Assembly (NCBI GenBank): GCA_045601045.1
Contig: JAZRZA010000073.1
Location: forward strand, 1-64,000
DNA length: 64,000 nucleotides
Origin: UBA1181 sp045601045
GTDB taxonomy: Bacteria; Bacteroidota; Bacteroidia; Bacteroidales; Paludibacteraceae
Direction: 5' to 3'
Below the pieces are notes generated by a model. That model did no database searches and was not told the origin of the DNA. It worked only from the letters and a program-made list of their open reading frames with translations. Made by a program: the position numbers and the translations under genes. Below are positions 25,818 to 35,065 of this stretch, piece after piece; the first letter of the stretch is position 1, and every line of letters begins with the position of its first letter.

Positions 25818-26720
25818 TTATTTCACGCCGATGAAAGGAGTTGCTCCCTTCTCGCCTGTCATATAGGTGGGCAATTTGCCGTCCCACTTTTCAATCGCAT
25901 ATTGACGGACAAGCAACTCATTGAGTGATTGAGCCACCACGCGGTTGTAGTATGCCTCACCGTCACCCTTGATCTTTAAAGCGTTGGCTTCACCTTGTGC
26001 TTTGGCGATCTCGATTTTTGCGTTGGCCTCCGCCTCTTTCACCTTGTTCTCTGCCTTCAATGCATTTTGCACCGCCTCGTTCTTGGCGTTGATGGCTTGA
26101 GCCAATGAGTTAGGAGGGGTGATTTGTGAGGTGAACTCCTCTACGACAAAACCTTCGTTGGAGAGTGATTGTTCCAATCTCTTGCGTACCTCGTTCTCGA
26201 AACCTCCACGGTTGGCCATCAAGGAATCGGAGGTGTATTGGTTGGCGCAAGTACGGTATGCCTCGTAGATACAGGTACGGATGTAACCGTCCTCGATGTC
26301 ACGGAGTGATTTTCTGTATTTGACGAATACCTTCTCAGCCATATCAGGGTCGAGGCGATAGGCGATGGTTGGGTCCATGGTGAAAGTACTGGCGTCCTTC
26401 GCGTTCACCGAGAATGGCTCGTAAGTCTTACGTTGTACATAGATTGGGTATTCGAAGACGTTTTGTGTGACAGGGTTGTACCAAACCCATCCTTTGCAAG
26501 TACCGATTACACCTCCTCTTTTGTCGTCGTCGCTAGACCATTTGTAGAATCTCAAGCCGACTGAACCTGAATCGATAGTGGTGCAACTGTTGGCCAATAT
26601 AATAAAAAGCACGACGGCACCGATGATAGGGAGGGTTAAGTGTTTCATAAAACCCAAAAATGCGGGTGAGTTCAATTCCTCGCTCGTCATATTATAAGAA
26701 GTGGACATTTTTTTTGCCAT
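25818..26720 (-). CDS. SPFH/Band 7 (prohibitin-type) membrane protein
   Basis: The 300-residue protein has an N-terminal membrane helix (about 29-48, LPIIGAVVLFIILANSC), an SPFH domain (about 50-210, IDSGSVGLRF) and a long Ala/Glu/Lys-rich coiled coil (AINAKNEAVQNALKAENKVKEAEANAKIE). Such proteins assemble into ring-like membrane scaffolds that organise proteases or microdomains. Which partner it serves here is unknown. It lies between prfB and the acyl-CoA ligase on the same strand, 24 bases after the latter. Confidence 0.88.
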   Translation of the reverse strand: MAKKMSTSYNMTSEELNSPAFLGFMKHLTLPIIGAVVLFIILANSCTTIDSGSVGLRFYKWSSDDDKRGGVIGTCKGWVWYNPVTQNVFEYPIYVQRKTYEPFSVNAKDASTFTMDPTIAYRLDPDMAEKVFVKYRKSLRDIEDGYIRTCIYEAYRTCANQYTSDSLMANRGGFENEVRKRLEQSLSNEGFVVEEFTSQITPPNSLAQAINAKNEAVQNALKAENKVKEAEANAKIEIAKAQGEANALKIKGDGEAYYNRVVAQSLNELLVRQYAIEKWDGKLPTYMTGEKGATPFIGVK

Positions 26721-26744
26721 AATTCATCTATTTAATAATTAATT

Positions 26745-28562
26745 CTATACATACATGTTCTCGATTTCCTTCTCATAGTGTTGATAGATCACCTTTCTCT
26801 TCAATTTCAAGGTGAGTGTCAACTCTCCGCTGTCAGGAGTGAATGGTTTTGCTAAAAGGGTGAACTTCTTCACTTGCTCATAAGCGGCCAACTCCTTTTG
26901 AGCGCCTTGGATCCTGCCTTCGTAGAATTCAATGATCTTCGGATTTTGGAGCAACTCCTCTTTGGAATTGTATTTGATTTTAGACGCTTCCGCATAAGCC
27001 TCCAATGCGGGGAAAGCAGGGACAATGAGCGCGGAGACATATTTGCGTTGGTCGCCGATGATAGCGGCTTGCTCGATGTATTTGTCCACGCAGAGTTTGT
27101 TCTCCACTTGTTGAGGCGCCACATACTTACCATTGGAGGTTTTGTAAAGCTCTTTGATACGCTCGCGGATCACGAGTCTTCCCTTTTCGGTCAAATAACC
27201 TGCGTCACCCGTTCTGAACCAGCCATCCACGAAACTCTCTTCGGTGGCTTGTGGCTTGTTGTAATAACCCTCGGTGATGGTCTTACTCTTCAAAAGGATC
27301 TCGTCATTTTCTCCGATCTTCACCTCTATCTCCGGCATGATATCACCCGCTGATTCGACCTCATAACCCTTGTTGTAAGGGTTGTAGCAAGAGACGGTCG
27401 CACAGGTCTCTGTTAGGCCATAACCGACGCAGATGTTGAACCCAACGCTGTGAAGGAAGATGTTCACATCATTGGAAAGAGCCGCACCCGCAGTAGGGAA
27501 GAATTTTCCTTTGTCGAATCCGATCGCTTTCTTGAGGATCTTGAACAAGGTGTTGCTATATATCCAATATTGGAAGGCCAAGAAGGTAGGCACCTTTTTG
27601 TCGTAGCGTCTGTATTCCAAATTTCTCTCCTTGCCGACGCGGATGGCACGGCGCATCAATTTTTGCAAGAACGGAGGGAAGGATTCGATTTTGTCGGCCA
27701 CTCCCATATAGACCTTCTCCCAGAAACGTGGAACGGCGCACATCATGGTAGGACGTACCTCCTTGATAGTGGCTTGTATCTCCTTGGGGTTCTTATTGAT
27801 GTATATGGTCATATTATTGTGCATGCAGAGGTAGGTCCAAGCACGTTCGAAAATATGACTCAAAGGTAAGAAGCAGAGAGAGGTATCCTTGTCTGTGATA
27901 TTGGTCAATCGGATGTCGTGGATCTTCATGGCCTGTTGGTAGTTGGATTGTCTGATGATGACACCCTTTGGTTCACCTGTGGTACCAGAAGTGTAGATGA
28001 GCGTGGAGAGGTCGTCCAAAGAGAGTCTTTCTTGACGCTCGGATAAAATTTTCCCCGCTTGTGAGGACTCCTCGCCATGTTTCATGAAATCTTCGAAGGA
28101 GATCGCCGCATCCACGCCTTTTAATTGGATGTTCTCATCGATGGCCACGATTTTTTTGAGATATTGGGATTGTTGTAATACCTCCACAGAGGTGTCGTAT
28201 TGGTATTGCTCTCCCGCAAAGATGATTTCAATTTGGGCATCATTGACGATATACTCCACTTGTGAAGCGGATGAGGTGGCGTACATAGGTACAGAGGTGC
28301 CTTTGATGGCAAGTACGGCCAAATCCACGGCAATGATCTCCGCCATGTTTTGGGAGAAGATCGCGATGCGGTCTCCCTCTTTGACGCCCATCTCAATCAT
28401 AGATTTAGCAAGCGTCTCCACCTGTTTGGAAAGTTCTCCCCAAGTGGTGGATTCCCATTTGCCTGATTTCTCGTTTTTGCTTTTCAAGACGGTTCTATTG
28501 GCATGATGCTTAGCCTTTTCGAACGCGAGTTTTCCGAAGTGAATATGTTCTTCCATCTTCAA
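26745..28562 (-). CDS. Long-chain acyl-CoA synthetase (AMP-forming)
   Basis: The 605-residue protein belongs to the adenylate-forming enzymes. It has the AMP-binding loop LIYTSGTTGEPKGV, the YGLTETCATVSCYNP motif and the hinge region with GWFRTGDAGYLTEKGRLVIRERIKELYKTSNGKYVAP. It activates fatty acids to acyl-CoA (or acyl-adenylate) at the inner membrane. Length and sequence are typical of Bacteroidetes FadD-like enzymes. It follows rnc by 5 bases, linking it to the fatty-acid genes acpP and fabF. Confidence 0.92.
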   Translation of the reverse strand: MKMEEHIHFGKLAFEKAKHHANRTVLKSKNEKSGKWESTTWGELSKQVETLAKSMIEMGVKEGDRIAIFSQNMAEIIAVDLAVLAIKGTSVPMYATSSASQVEYIVNDAQIEIIFAGEQYQYDTSVEVLQQSQYLKKIVAIDENIQLKGVDAAISFEDFMKHGEESSQAGKILSERQERLSLDDLSTLIYTSGTTGEPKGVIIRQSNYQQAMKIHDIRLTNITDKDTSLCFLPLSHIFERAWTYLCMHNNMTIYINKNPKEIQATIKEVRPTMMCAVPRFWEKVYMGVADKIESFPPFLQKLMRRAIRVGKERNLEYRRYDKKVPTFLAFQYWIYSNTLFKILKKAIGFDKGKFFPTAGAALSNDVNIFLHSVGFNICVGYGLTETCATVSCYNPYNKGYEVESAGDIMPEIEVKIGENDEILLKSKTITEGYYNKPQATEESFVDGWFRTGDAGYLTEKGRLVIRERIKELYKTSNGKYVAPQQVENKLCVDKYIEQAAIIGDQRKYVSALIVPAFPALEAYAEASKIKYNSKEELLQNPKIIEFYEGRIQGAQKELAAYEQVKKFTLLAKPFTPDSGELTLTLKLKRKVIYQHYEKEIENMYV

Positions 28563-28567
28563 TGTTA

Positions 28568-29383
28568 TTAGTTTTGGGAGTTGGTCTCCCTATGTGCTTT
28601 CTTGCTGAAGAAGTCTTTGTCCTCGGTCACCTTGTAATAGGTTATTCGCGAGGCCATCTGTTGGGACTCCTTTTTGGAATATCCTGTTCCGAATCCTCCG
28701 TGTATGTTGTTGATGATGACTTCTGTTTTAAAGATAATGTTGTGGTCGTTGTCTTTGCTCTCCTCCACCACCTTGTAATCGATGCGCATGTGCTTTTTCT
28801 GGCACCATTCGATTAGTTTGGACTTATAGTCGTGGTCGCTGTTGAGTTCCACCGACATATCCATGAAATTTTTGAGAATGTGATTTTCCCAATAGTAATA
28901 ACTGAAATCAAACCCTTTATCCAAATAAATAGCGCCCATCAATGCTTCCAATGCGTTTCCGTTCACATTGAAATTGTGGGTTTTGTTGATGGCGGACGTC
29001 TTGATTAATTTTTGTAAGCCCATCTTTTCCGCCACCCTGTTTAACGTGCCACGTTGCACGAGCTTGACGCGCATATTAGTGAGTTCTCCTTCGTTGGCTT
29101 CCTTGTATCGTTTGTAGAGGATGTCGGAGACAATGGTCTCTATGACGGCATCACCGAGATACTCAAGTCTTTCGTTGGATTTGGATTCTCTTTCTTTCTT
29201 GGATAGAATGGATTTATGGGAGAGCGCGACAGTGTAGTACTCTAAGTTATGGGGTGTGAAACCTAGCTGTTTTCGAATGACCAAGTATTCCTCCTTTGGC
29301 TTCACCCAAAGGAGTCTAACACGGTTCAGTGCTTCATTTATGAGGAATTTAACCTTCAAATTTTTTAAAGATGATGGTTGCAT
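28568..29383 (-). CDS. rnc: Ribonuclease III
   Basis: I start at the ATG at 29383 (MQPSSLKN...) rather than a TTG 18 bases earlier. This gives 271 residues. The RNase III signature NERLEYLGDAVIETIVSDILY and the second metal site in ALEALMGAIYLDKG are intact. A double-stranded RNA-binding domain follows (DYKSKLIEWCQKK ... GFGTGYSKKESQQMAS). It processes rRNA precursors and other duplex RNAs. Its start lies 35 bases inside the end of fabF, so translation is probably coupled. Confidence 0.93.
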   Translation of the reverse strand: MQPSSLKNLKVKFLINEALNRVRLLWVKPKEEYLVIRKQLGFTPHNLEYYTVALSHKSILSKKERESKSNERLEYLGDAVIETIVSDILYKRYKEANEGELTNMRVKLVQRGTLNRVAEKMGLQKLIKTSAINKTHNFNVNGNALEALMGAIYLDKGFDFSYYYWENHILKNFMDMSVELNSDHDYKSKLIEWCQKKHMRIDYKVVEESKDNDHNIIFKTEVIINNIHGGFGTGYSKKESQQMASRITYYKVTEDKDFFSKKAHRETNSQN

Positions 29384-30599
29384 TATGTCCACCAAATCCA
29401 AATGTATTGGACATGGCAGCCCTTACCTCTCTCTTCTTTGACTTGTTGAAGGTGAAGTCTAGGTTGTAATCGATATCGGGATCTTTGTCCTCCTCATCGT
29501 GGTTGATGGTAGGAGGAATGATGCCATTTTTGATCGCAAGAACACTGGCGATGGCCTCGATGGCGCCCGTGCCGCCCAATAGGTGGCCAGTCATAGACTT
29601 TGTGGAACTCAAACTCATCTTATAAGCGTGGTTGCCGAAGACATTGAGGATCGCTTTTACCTCGGAGACATCTCCCACTGGGGTGGATGTTCCGTGCATG
29701 TTGATGTAGTCAATATCCTCTGGTTTCATGCCCGCATCTTGTAAGGCGTTCTTCATTACCAAGATAGCGCCTTCGCCGTCTGGGTGGGTGGCTGTCATGT
29801 GGTAAGCGTCCGCTGACGCGCCTATGCCTACAACTTCCGCATAGATTTTAGCTCCGCGTTTGATGGCGTGCTCGTACTCCTCGAAAATGAGGCTTCCGCC
29901 GCCTTCTCCCATGACGAATCCGTCTCTGGATTTGCTGAATGGACGGGAAGCTCGTTGCGGGTCATCGTTTCTGGTGGAGAGGGCGTGCATGGCGTTGAAG
30001 CCACCGATACCGCTTCGGGTAATTGCGGTTTCCACACCTCCTGTGATCATCACGTCCGCTCTGCCCAATCGAATTTGGTCGAAGGCGACACTCAATGCAT
30101 GTGTCGATGACGCACAAGCGGATACAGTACCGAAGTTCGGACCGCGGAACTTGTACATCATCGAAATATGTCCGGCCGCCATATCGGCGATCATTCTCGT
30201 GATGTAGAAAGGATTGAATTTGCCACAGGCTTGAAATTCCTCAAAACCAGTCTCCAAAGATGTGATACCTCCGATACCAGAGGCGAAAATCACACCCGCT
30301 CTATTTAAGTCAAGTTTTTCTAAATCAAAATTGGCGTCGTCCATACTTTGTTTTGCCGCTACCATGGCGAATTGGACGTGCCTATCGTATTTCCTCGCCT
30401 CTTTCTTCTCAAAGTGGTCCAATGGGTCAAAACCCTTCACTTCACAAGCGAATTGCGTGCGGAAATTAGTGGTGTCAAAGAGCGTAATGGGAGCGGCCCC
30501 GCTCACGCCATTAAGTAAAGCGTTCCAATAAGACGGAACATCATTTCCAACTGGTGTAATCGCACCTACTCCCGAAATTACGACTCTTCTAAAATTCAT
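29349..30599 (-). CDS. fabF: 3-oxoacyl-[acyl-carrier-protein] synthase II
   Basis: The 416-residue KAS II enzyme elongates acyl-ACP with malonyl-ACP in fatty acid synthesis. The catalytic triad is visible: Cys162 in TVSACASSTHAL, His in INMHGTSTPVGD and His in SMTGHLLGGTGAIEA. It lies directly after acpP (19 bases) and before rnc, an arrangement conserved in Bacteroidetes. The end overlaps rnc by 35 bases. Confidence 0.96.
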   Translation of the reverse strand: MNFRRVVISGVGAITPVGNDVPSYWNALLNGVSGAAPITLFDTTNFRTQFACEVKGFDPLDHFEKKEARKYDRHVQFAMVAAKQSMDDANFDLEKLDLNRAGVIFASGIGGITSLETGFEEFQACGKFNPFYITRMIADMAAGHISMMYKFRGPNFGTVSACASSTHALSVAFDQIRLGRADVMITGGVETAITRSGIGGFNAMHALSTRNDDPQRASRPFSKSRDGFVMGEGGGSLIFEEYEHAIKRGAKIYAEVVGIGASADAYHMTATHPDGEGAILVMKNALQDAGMKPEDIDYINMHGTSTPVGDVSEVKAILNVFGNHAYKMSLSSTKSMTGHLLGGTGAIEAIASVLAIKNGIIPPTINHDEEDKDPDIDYNLDFTFNKSKKREVRAAMSNTFGFGGHNATIIFKKFEG

Positions 30600-30618
30600 A
30601 GTTGAAATTTTACTATGA

Positions 30619-30855
30619 TTATTTCAATTGACCTTCGATCAACTCGATAGCCTCACCTACTGTAGTAATCTTCTCAGTTTGGTCGTCTGAAATAGTGATG
30701 TTGAACTCCTTCTCGAACTCCATGATCAACTCTACAGTATCCAATGAATCAGCACCCAAATCGTTGGTGAAGCTTGCCTCGTTAGTTACCTCGTTCTCTT
30801 CTACACCCAATTTCTCTACGATAATAGATTTTACTTTTTGTGCTACTTCTGACAT
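30619..30855 (-). CDS. acpP: Acyl carrier protein
   Basis: The 78-residue acidic protein contains the DSL motif (NDLGADSLDTVELIMEFE), whose Ser takes the 4'-phosphopantetheine arm carrying growing acyl chains. It is the first gene of the acpP-fabF-rnc transcript. On the minus strand about 50 bases upstream there is TTTCTTTG, one mismatch from the -7 box, which could be the promoter. Confidence 0.97.
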   Translation of the reverse strand: MSEVAQKVKSIIVEKLGVEENEVTNEASFTNDLGADSLDTVELIMEFEKEFNITISDDQTEKITTVGEAIELIEGQLK

Positions 30856-31020
30856 AATCTTAATTTTTTAGTTAATAATTTATGTGTTAAATTTGCGGTG
30901 CAAAGAAACACAATATTTGTGAGATAAAGTGCGGTTGTCCCGATAAAAAATGGAAAAAATTGCACATTTTGCCCCAAATGTGTATCTTTTTTTGTCTTTT
31001 TAAACTAATTGTAAGGTTAT

Positions 31021-31587
31021 ATGAAAAAAAAATTGGCCATTTTCGCTTCTGGTTCTGGATCGAATGCCGAAAATATCATCACTTATTTTTCTGAAAATAA
31101 GAATGTCTCTTTCCCTTTTATATTATGTAACAAAGAAGATGCCTATGTAAAGGTGCGCGCCGAGCGTTTGGGTATTCCTTTCAGATATTTCACCAAGGAG
31201 GAGTGGAAAGATGGAACGGTGATGGGCTGGTTGCGTGAGGCCAATATTGATTATATCATTTTGGCGGGTTTCTTGTTGAAGGTGCCTGATGAGATGATAG
31301 CAGCTTATCCGAACAAGATCGTGAACATCCACCCTGCCTTGTTGCCAAAGTATGGAGGCAAGGGAATGTATGGCATGCATGTCCACGAAGCGGTTGTTGA
31401 GGCTGGAGAGAAGGAGAGTGGCATCACGATCCACTATGTGAATGAGAATTTGGATGCGGGTCAGATTATCTTCCAGGCGAAGGTGAAGGTGACTCCTACT
31501 GATACCCCTGACGATGTGGCGCACAATGTCCACGCCTTGGAGTACCAATATTTCCCTCAGGTGATCGCGCAGGTGATTGGGGAGTAA
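31021..31587 (+). CDS. purN: Phosphoribosylglycinamide formyltransferase
   Basis: The 188-residue enzyme transfers a formyl group from 10-formyl-THF to GAR in purine synthesis. Landmarks are the N-terminal IFASGSGSNAENI phosphate loop, the catalytic Asn/His in KIVNIHPALLPKYGGKGMYG and the Asp in NENLDAGQIIFQ. It is divergent from acpP across 165 bases and ends in its own terminator. Confidence 0.95.
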   Translation: MKKKLAIFASGSGSNAENIITYFSENKNVSFPFILCNKEDAYVKVRAERLGIPFRYFTKEEWKDGTVMGWLREANIDYIILAGFLLKVPDEMIAAYPNKIVNIHPALLPKYGGKGMYGMHVHEAVVEAGEKESGITIHYVNENLDAGQIIFQAKVKVTPTDTPDDVAHNVHALEYQYFPQVIAQVIGE

Positions 31588-31607
31588 GATACTGCGGTAA
31601 GTATATG

Positions 31608-31653
31608 GAAGTGGGCGAATCGTCGAAAAATGATTCGTCCACTTCTGTTTTTG
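31608..31653 (+). terminator. Terminator after purN
   Basis: Stem of about 14 bp (GAAGTGGGCGAATC against GATTCGTCCACTTC, one G-T pair), then TGTTTTT. Confidence 0.85.
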
Positions 31654-31656
31654 TAG

Positions 31657-31664
31657 TAGTTTTG
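31657..31664 (+). promoter_or_regulatory. -7 box TAGTTTTG before the BatD-vWA gene
   Basis: Matches TAnnTTTG. Transcription would start near 31671, after the in-frame GTG at 31669, which supports the ATG at 31690 as start codon. Confidence 0.55.
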
Positions 31665-31689
31665 TTGCGTGAATAATGATAAAGATCGT

Positions 31690-33240
31690 ATGAGAAAGAT
31701 TATATTTTTTATGCTGTGTGTTATCTCTTGCCTTCATCTTAACGCGCAGAAGTATGAGGTGACAATGGATTGTCCTGATAGCGTGAAGGCGGATGATGGT
31801 TTTCATGGATTTTTTGTGGAGTATCATTTCAAATCCGATGAGAATCTCTCTAATATTTCATTGATTGATCCTAATGTCGAGAATGGCGTAATGAGCGACC
31901 CCCAAAAATTTGTTACCCATTCGCATTCGATGGTGAATGGAGAGATGAAACGAGAATATAGCATAGATATCCGATATGGCATTATGCCATCGGTGGGAAG
32001 CAATAGTGTCGTTGTGGAGCCGACGGAGTATGAAATCCTGCTGAATGGTGAGGTAGTCACCCGTGGGCGGACAGAGAGAAAGGAGGTGAAGATTCTTGCC
32101 AATGGCGAAACAATGACAAAGGAAGCTGAGTTACCCCACAAGATAGAAGAGGATGATATATTCATACAATGGGAATGCAGCAGAGACCGTATCTCGTTAG
32201 GTGACACCATACAATGTCTTTGCCGTTTGTATTATTCTTCTCCGCATATCAGATCTATTCAGGATTTAGAGAATATGATGCCGGATGATTGTATCATCTT
32301 TTATGACAGCATGTCGGTGAATGAACAACAAAAGGTTCTGATGGATGGGAAAAATTATGATTGTTATACGGTGAGCAGGTGCATTCTGAAGCCGATGCGG
32401 ACAGGAGAAATATCGATAGGTGGAAATCCGATAACGTTGGGTTTATCCTACCCCATGGAAAAGCGTCAACCCATGTTTTTTACCCCTGTGAGGAACGTGG
32501 ATTCGGTATTTGTGACAAAGAAAGCTATCGTTATGGTGGAAGGGAATACCAAACCTGAAAAGGCATATTCCGCGAAGGGGGAAGGCGAAACATATCTGCT
32601 CTGCGACGTCTCGGGATCTATGAGAATATTGGATTTCGCACCTGACAGGGCGGAGGCGCTCATGCAGTTTGCGGAGTTATGGTTGAAAGAGGCGAAGGAC
32701 TGTGGCTATGTCACCTTTTCTTCTGTCATTGAGCGGTTTTGCGAGCCTAAGCAGGTGAAGGGCAAAGTTGATACGACAAAAGGTGTTACGCATTATGGCA
32801 CAGCTATAGGCGATGCGTTGCTTGCCCCATTGGCCCAAGGCAGAAAAGTGAAGGATCTCATTGTTCTCACGGACGGATCAAATAACACCGGCCATTTCTC
32901 TCTGCATACGGCTATGGAGCTCCTTCGCAATCATCATATTCGCGTGAACTACGTCTATCTCAATTCGGGGAATCCGAAGATTGATTATCCATTCGCTGAT
33001 TCTACCCGATCAATCGGAAACGACCGTCTTAAAGAGTCTGAAATAGAGGCCATACGTCAGGATGTTGCTTCAACGGGAGGCATTTTCCTTCAGGCAAAGA
33101 GCACCGACGAGCTCATCCAAGTCGTTTATCCTCAACTCAAGGCGTTGGTCGCTTCGAAAAGGAGAGCGCCTCAGACCAAGCCTAGCGTGTTGGATAAGAA
33201 GATGGTGAAGGAGGGACTGTCACTTTTGAAGAGGCGGTGA
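31690..33240 (+). CDS. BatD-like protein fused to a von Willebrand A domain
   Basis: With the ATG at 31690 the protein has 516 residues and a signal peptide (KIIFFMLCVISCLHLNAQ). The first half (about 20-265) matches the beta-sandwich BatD/oxygen-tolerance domain (REYSIDIRYGIMPSVGSNSVVVEP, EILLNGEVVTRG). The second half (about 290-485) is a vWA domain with MIDAS motif DVSGSM and VLTDGSNNTG. In Bacteroides, BatD and vWA proteins of the aerotolerance cluster are separate membrane proteins. Here they are joined and no C-terminal membrane helix is seen. The neighbours are not bat genes. The last 112 bases are repeated at 34951-35064. Confidence 0.82.
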   Translation: MRKIIFFMLCVISCLHLNAQKYEVTMDCPDSVKADDGFHGFFVEYHFKSDENLSNISLIDPNVENGVMSDPQKFVTHSHSMVNGEMKREYSIDIRYGIMPSVGSNSVVVEPTEYEILLNGEVVTRGRTERKEVKILANGETMTKEAELPHKIEEDDIFIQWECSRDRISLGDTIQCLCRLYYSSPHIRSIQDLENMMPDDCIIFYDSMSVNEQQKVLMDGKNYDCYTVSRCILKPMRTGEISIGGNPITLGLSYPMEKRQPMFFTPVRNVDSVFVTKKAIVMVEGNTKPEKAYSAKGEGETYLLCDVSGSMRILDFAPDRAEALMQFAELWLKEAKDCGYVTFSSVIERFCEPKQVKGKVDTTKGVTHYGTAIGDALLAPLAQGRKVKDLIVLTDGSNNTGHFSLHTAMELLRNHHIRVNYVYLNSGNPKIDYPFADSTRSIGNDRLKESEIEAIRQDVASTGGIFLQAKSTDELIQVVYPQLKALVASKRRAPQTKPSVLDKKMVKEGLSLLKRR

Positions 33241-33242
33241 GG
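33129..33242 (+). repeat. 114-bp direct repeat, copy 1 (3' end of the BatD-vWA gene)
   Basis: This stretch covers the last 37 codons, the stop codon and two further bases of the BatD-vWA gene. It is identical base for base to 34951-35064. The two copies bracket the ATPase gene at 33335-34885. Confidence 0.97.
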
Positions 33243-33301
33243 TCGATGTCCAGATCGATTGAGATCGTTTTCGTTCTAACTAATATGTCGAAAACTTTCA
33301 T

Positions 33302-33309
33302 TAAATTTG
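33302..33309 (+). promoter_or_regulatory. -7 box TAAATTTG before the inserted ATPase gene
   Basis: Full match to TAnnTTTG, 25 bases before the ATG at 33335. It lies within the segment bracketed by the 114-bp repeats, so the cargo carries its own promoter. Confidence 0.6.
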
Positions 33310-33334
33310 CATAGTTAACTAAGTCGAGCGTTAT

Positions 33335-34885
33335 ATGAAATATCCGATAGGCATACAGACTTTTGAAGAGGTAATCACAGGCGGTTATCAATACGTGGAT
33401 AAGACTGACCTTGTGTATAAGCTTGTGGATGAGGGGAAATATTATTTCCTCAGCCGCCCGCGTCGTTTCGGAAAGAGTCTGCTCACCACCACTCTTGAAG
33501 CCTACTTCAAGGGTAAAAAGGAGTTGTTCAAGGGTCTTGCCATGGAGAGTCTTGAGAAGGAATGGGTGGAGTATCCGGTGTTTCATATCGACTTTACGGG
33601 GGCCGACTACACTGATCCTAATGCAATCAATGATCGGATGAATATAGATCTAACATCGTGGGAAAAGGTGTATGGAAAAAATGATAATGAAGTTTCATTG
33701 GGCGACCGCTTCTATGGAGTTGTAAGCCGGGCAAAAGAGCAAACTGGGAAACAAGTCGTAATCCTAATTGACGAGTATGACAAACCGTTGACTGACACCA
33801 TTGGACTCCAGGAGGTTCAAGACCAGAACAGAGCGGCGCTTCAAGGAATTTACGGCATCATGAAAAGAGCCGACCAGTATATCCGTTTCGCTTTCCTTAC
33901 CGGCGTGACCCGTTACGGCAAACTTGGCATTTTCAGTGCGGCGAACAATCCGAAGGACATCTCCAACAACAAAAAACACAATACCATCTGTGGCATATCG
34001 GAGGAGGAATTGCACTCGTATTTCGACGATGAGGTACAGGCGTTTGCCGATGAGCAAGGTGTTAGCAAGGAGCAGATGTACGCCTTACTGAAGGGAAGGT
34101 ATGACGGCTATCATTTCAGCGAGAAACTTGTTGATGTCTACAATCCGTTCAGTTTACTGAATTCATTGGCGGACAGACAGCTGAACAACTATTGGTTTGC
34201 CACCGGCACACCGACATACTTGACAAAAATTCTGTCTAAAAGTGATATAGTTTTCCCCGAGTTCGACGACAATTTGACGGCGTCCGGAGAAATGATAGCT
34301 TCGTTTGGCAATGGAGAGAGCAATGTCATTGCCGCGATGTATCAGAGTGGATACCTGACAATCAAAGGCTATCAAGACGGGTATTATTATTTAGGTTTCC
34401 CTAATGAGGAGGTGTCTGGCGGGTTCACACAGATGTTGCTTCCGAATTACGTGGACTCCATCACCAGTGACCGTAAGGATTTGGACTTGGTAAAGCTAAA
34501 ACGTTATATCATAGCGGATGATGTCGAGTCGTTCATGTCCCAAATCCAGTTGATAATGGGGCAGATCCCATTTGAGAACAATAAGGTGAAGCAGATAGAG
34601 GCGAACTTCCGCAACATGATCTACCTGATGATAAGGTTCTCCGGATTCAAGGTGGCGGTGGAGCTTCCAGTGTTAGGCGGACGTATCGATGTCTTCTTCG
34701 AGACGGACAACCGCGTCTATGTGATCGAGTGCAAACGCGACCAATCGGCCGACGACGCCCTGTCGCAGATAGACATGAAAAAATATGCCAAGAAGATCTC
34801 TTCCGCCGACAAACCGGTTGTGAAGATCGGGGCGAACTTCAGCACGGAGGAAAGAAACATCGTGGAGTGGAAGGTGGAGGAATAA
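33335..34885 (+). CDS. AAA-ATPase-like/DUF1703 (PD-(D/E)XK) protein
   Basis: The 516-residue protein belongs to the multicopy Bacteroidetes family combining an AAA-ATPase-like domain (PF09820 type) and a C-terminal PD-(D/E)XK nuclease-like domain (DUF1703 type). Landmarks are MKYPIGIQTFEEV, the Walker A-like SRPRRFGKSLLTTTLE, Walker B VVILIDEYDKPL, FLTGVTRYGKLGIFSAANN and the nuclease core GGRIDVFFETDNRVYVIECKRD. The role of the family is unknown; defence or selfish behaviour have been considered. It lies between perfect 114-bp repeats, so its arrival here is recent. Confidence 0.93.
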   Translation: MKYPIGIQTFEEVITGGYQYVDKTDLVYKLVDEGKYYFLSRPRRFGKSLLTTTLEAYFKGKKELFKGLAMESLEKEWVEYPVFHIDFTGADYTDPNAINDRMNIDLTSWEKVYGKNDNEVSLGDRFYGVVSRAKEQTGKQVVILIDEYDKPLTDTIGLQEVQDQNRAALQGIYGIMKRADQYIRFAFLTGVTRYGKLGIFSAANNPKDISNNKKHNTICGISEEELHSYFDDEVQAFADEQGVSKEQMYALLKGRYDGYHFSEKLVDVYNPFSLLNSLADRQLNNYWFATGTPTYLTKILSKSDIVFPEFDDNLTASGEMIASFGNGESNVIAAMYQSGYLTIKGYQDGYYYLGFPNEEVSGGFTQMLLPNYVDSITSDRKDLDLVKLKRYIIADDVESFMSQIQLIMGQIPFENNKVKQIEANFRNMIYLMIRFSGFKVAVELPVLGGRIDVFFETDNRVYVIECKRDQSADDALSQIDMKKYAKKISSADKPVVKIGANFSTEERNIVEWKVEE

Positions 34886-34950
34886 AGCTTCAAAATATTT
34901 GTGTTCCATTATGGTTTGACGGTGTCTTCACCGCCCGGATACGGCAATCT

Positions 34951-35064
34951 TCCTCAACTCAAGGCGTTGGTCGCTTCGAAAAGGAGAGCGCCTCAGACCA
35001 AGCCTAGCGTGTTGGATAAGAAGATGGTGAAGGAGGGACTGTCACTTTTGAAGAGGCGGTGAGG
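34951..35064 (+). repeat. 114-bp direct repeat, copy 2
   Basis: Identical to 33129-33242. It encodes the final 37 codons and stop of the BatD-vWA gene without the rest. Only 65 bases separate it from the ATPase stop, and dbpA ends tail-to-tail at 35066. Before insertion the BatD-vWA gene would have ended here, 3 bases from dbpA. Confidence 0.97.
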
Positions 35065-35065
35065 C

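Noticed and set aside
33129..35064. Classical integrative element or insertion sequence at the 114-bp repeats
   Set aside because: No integrase, transposase, terminal inverted repeats or tRNA target are present. The repeats are copies of a protein gene's 3' end.
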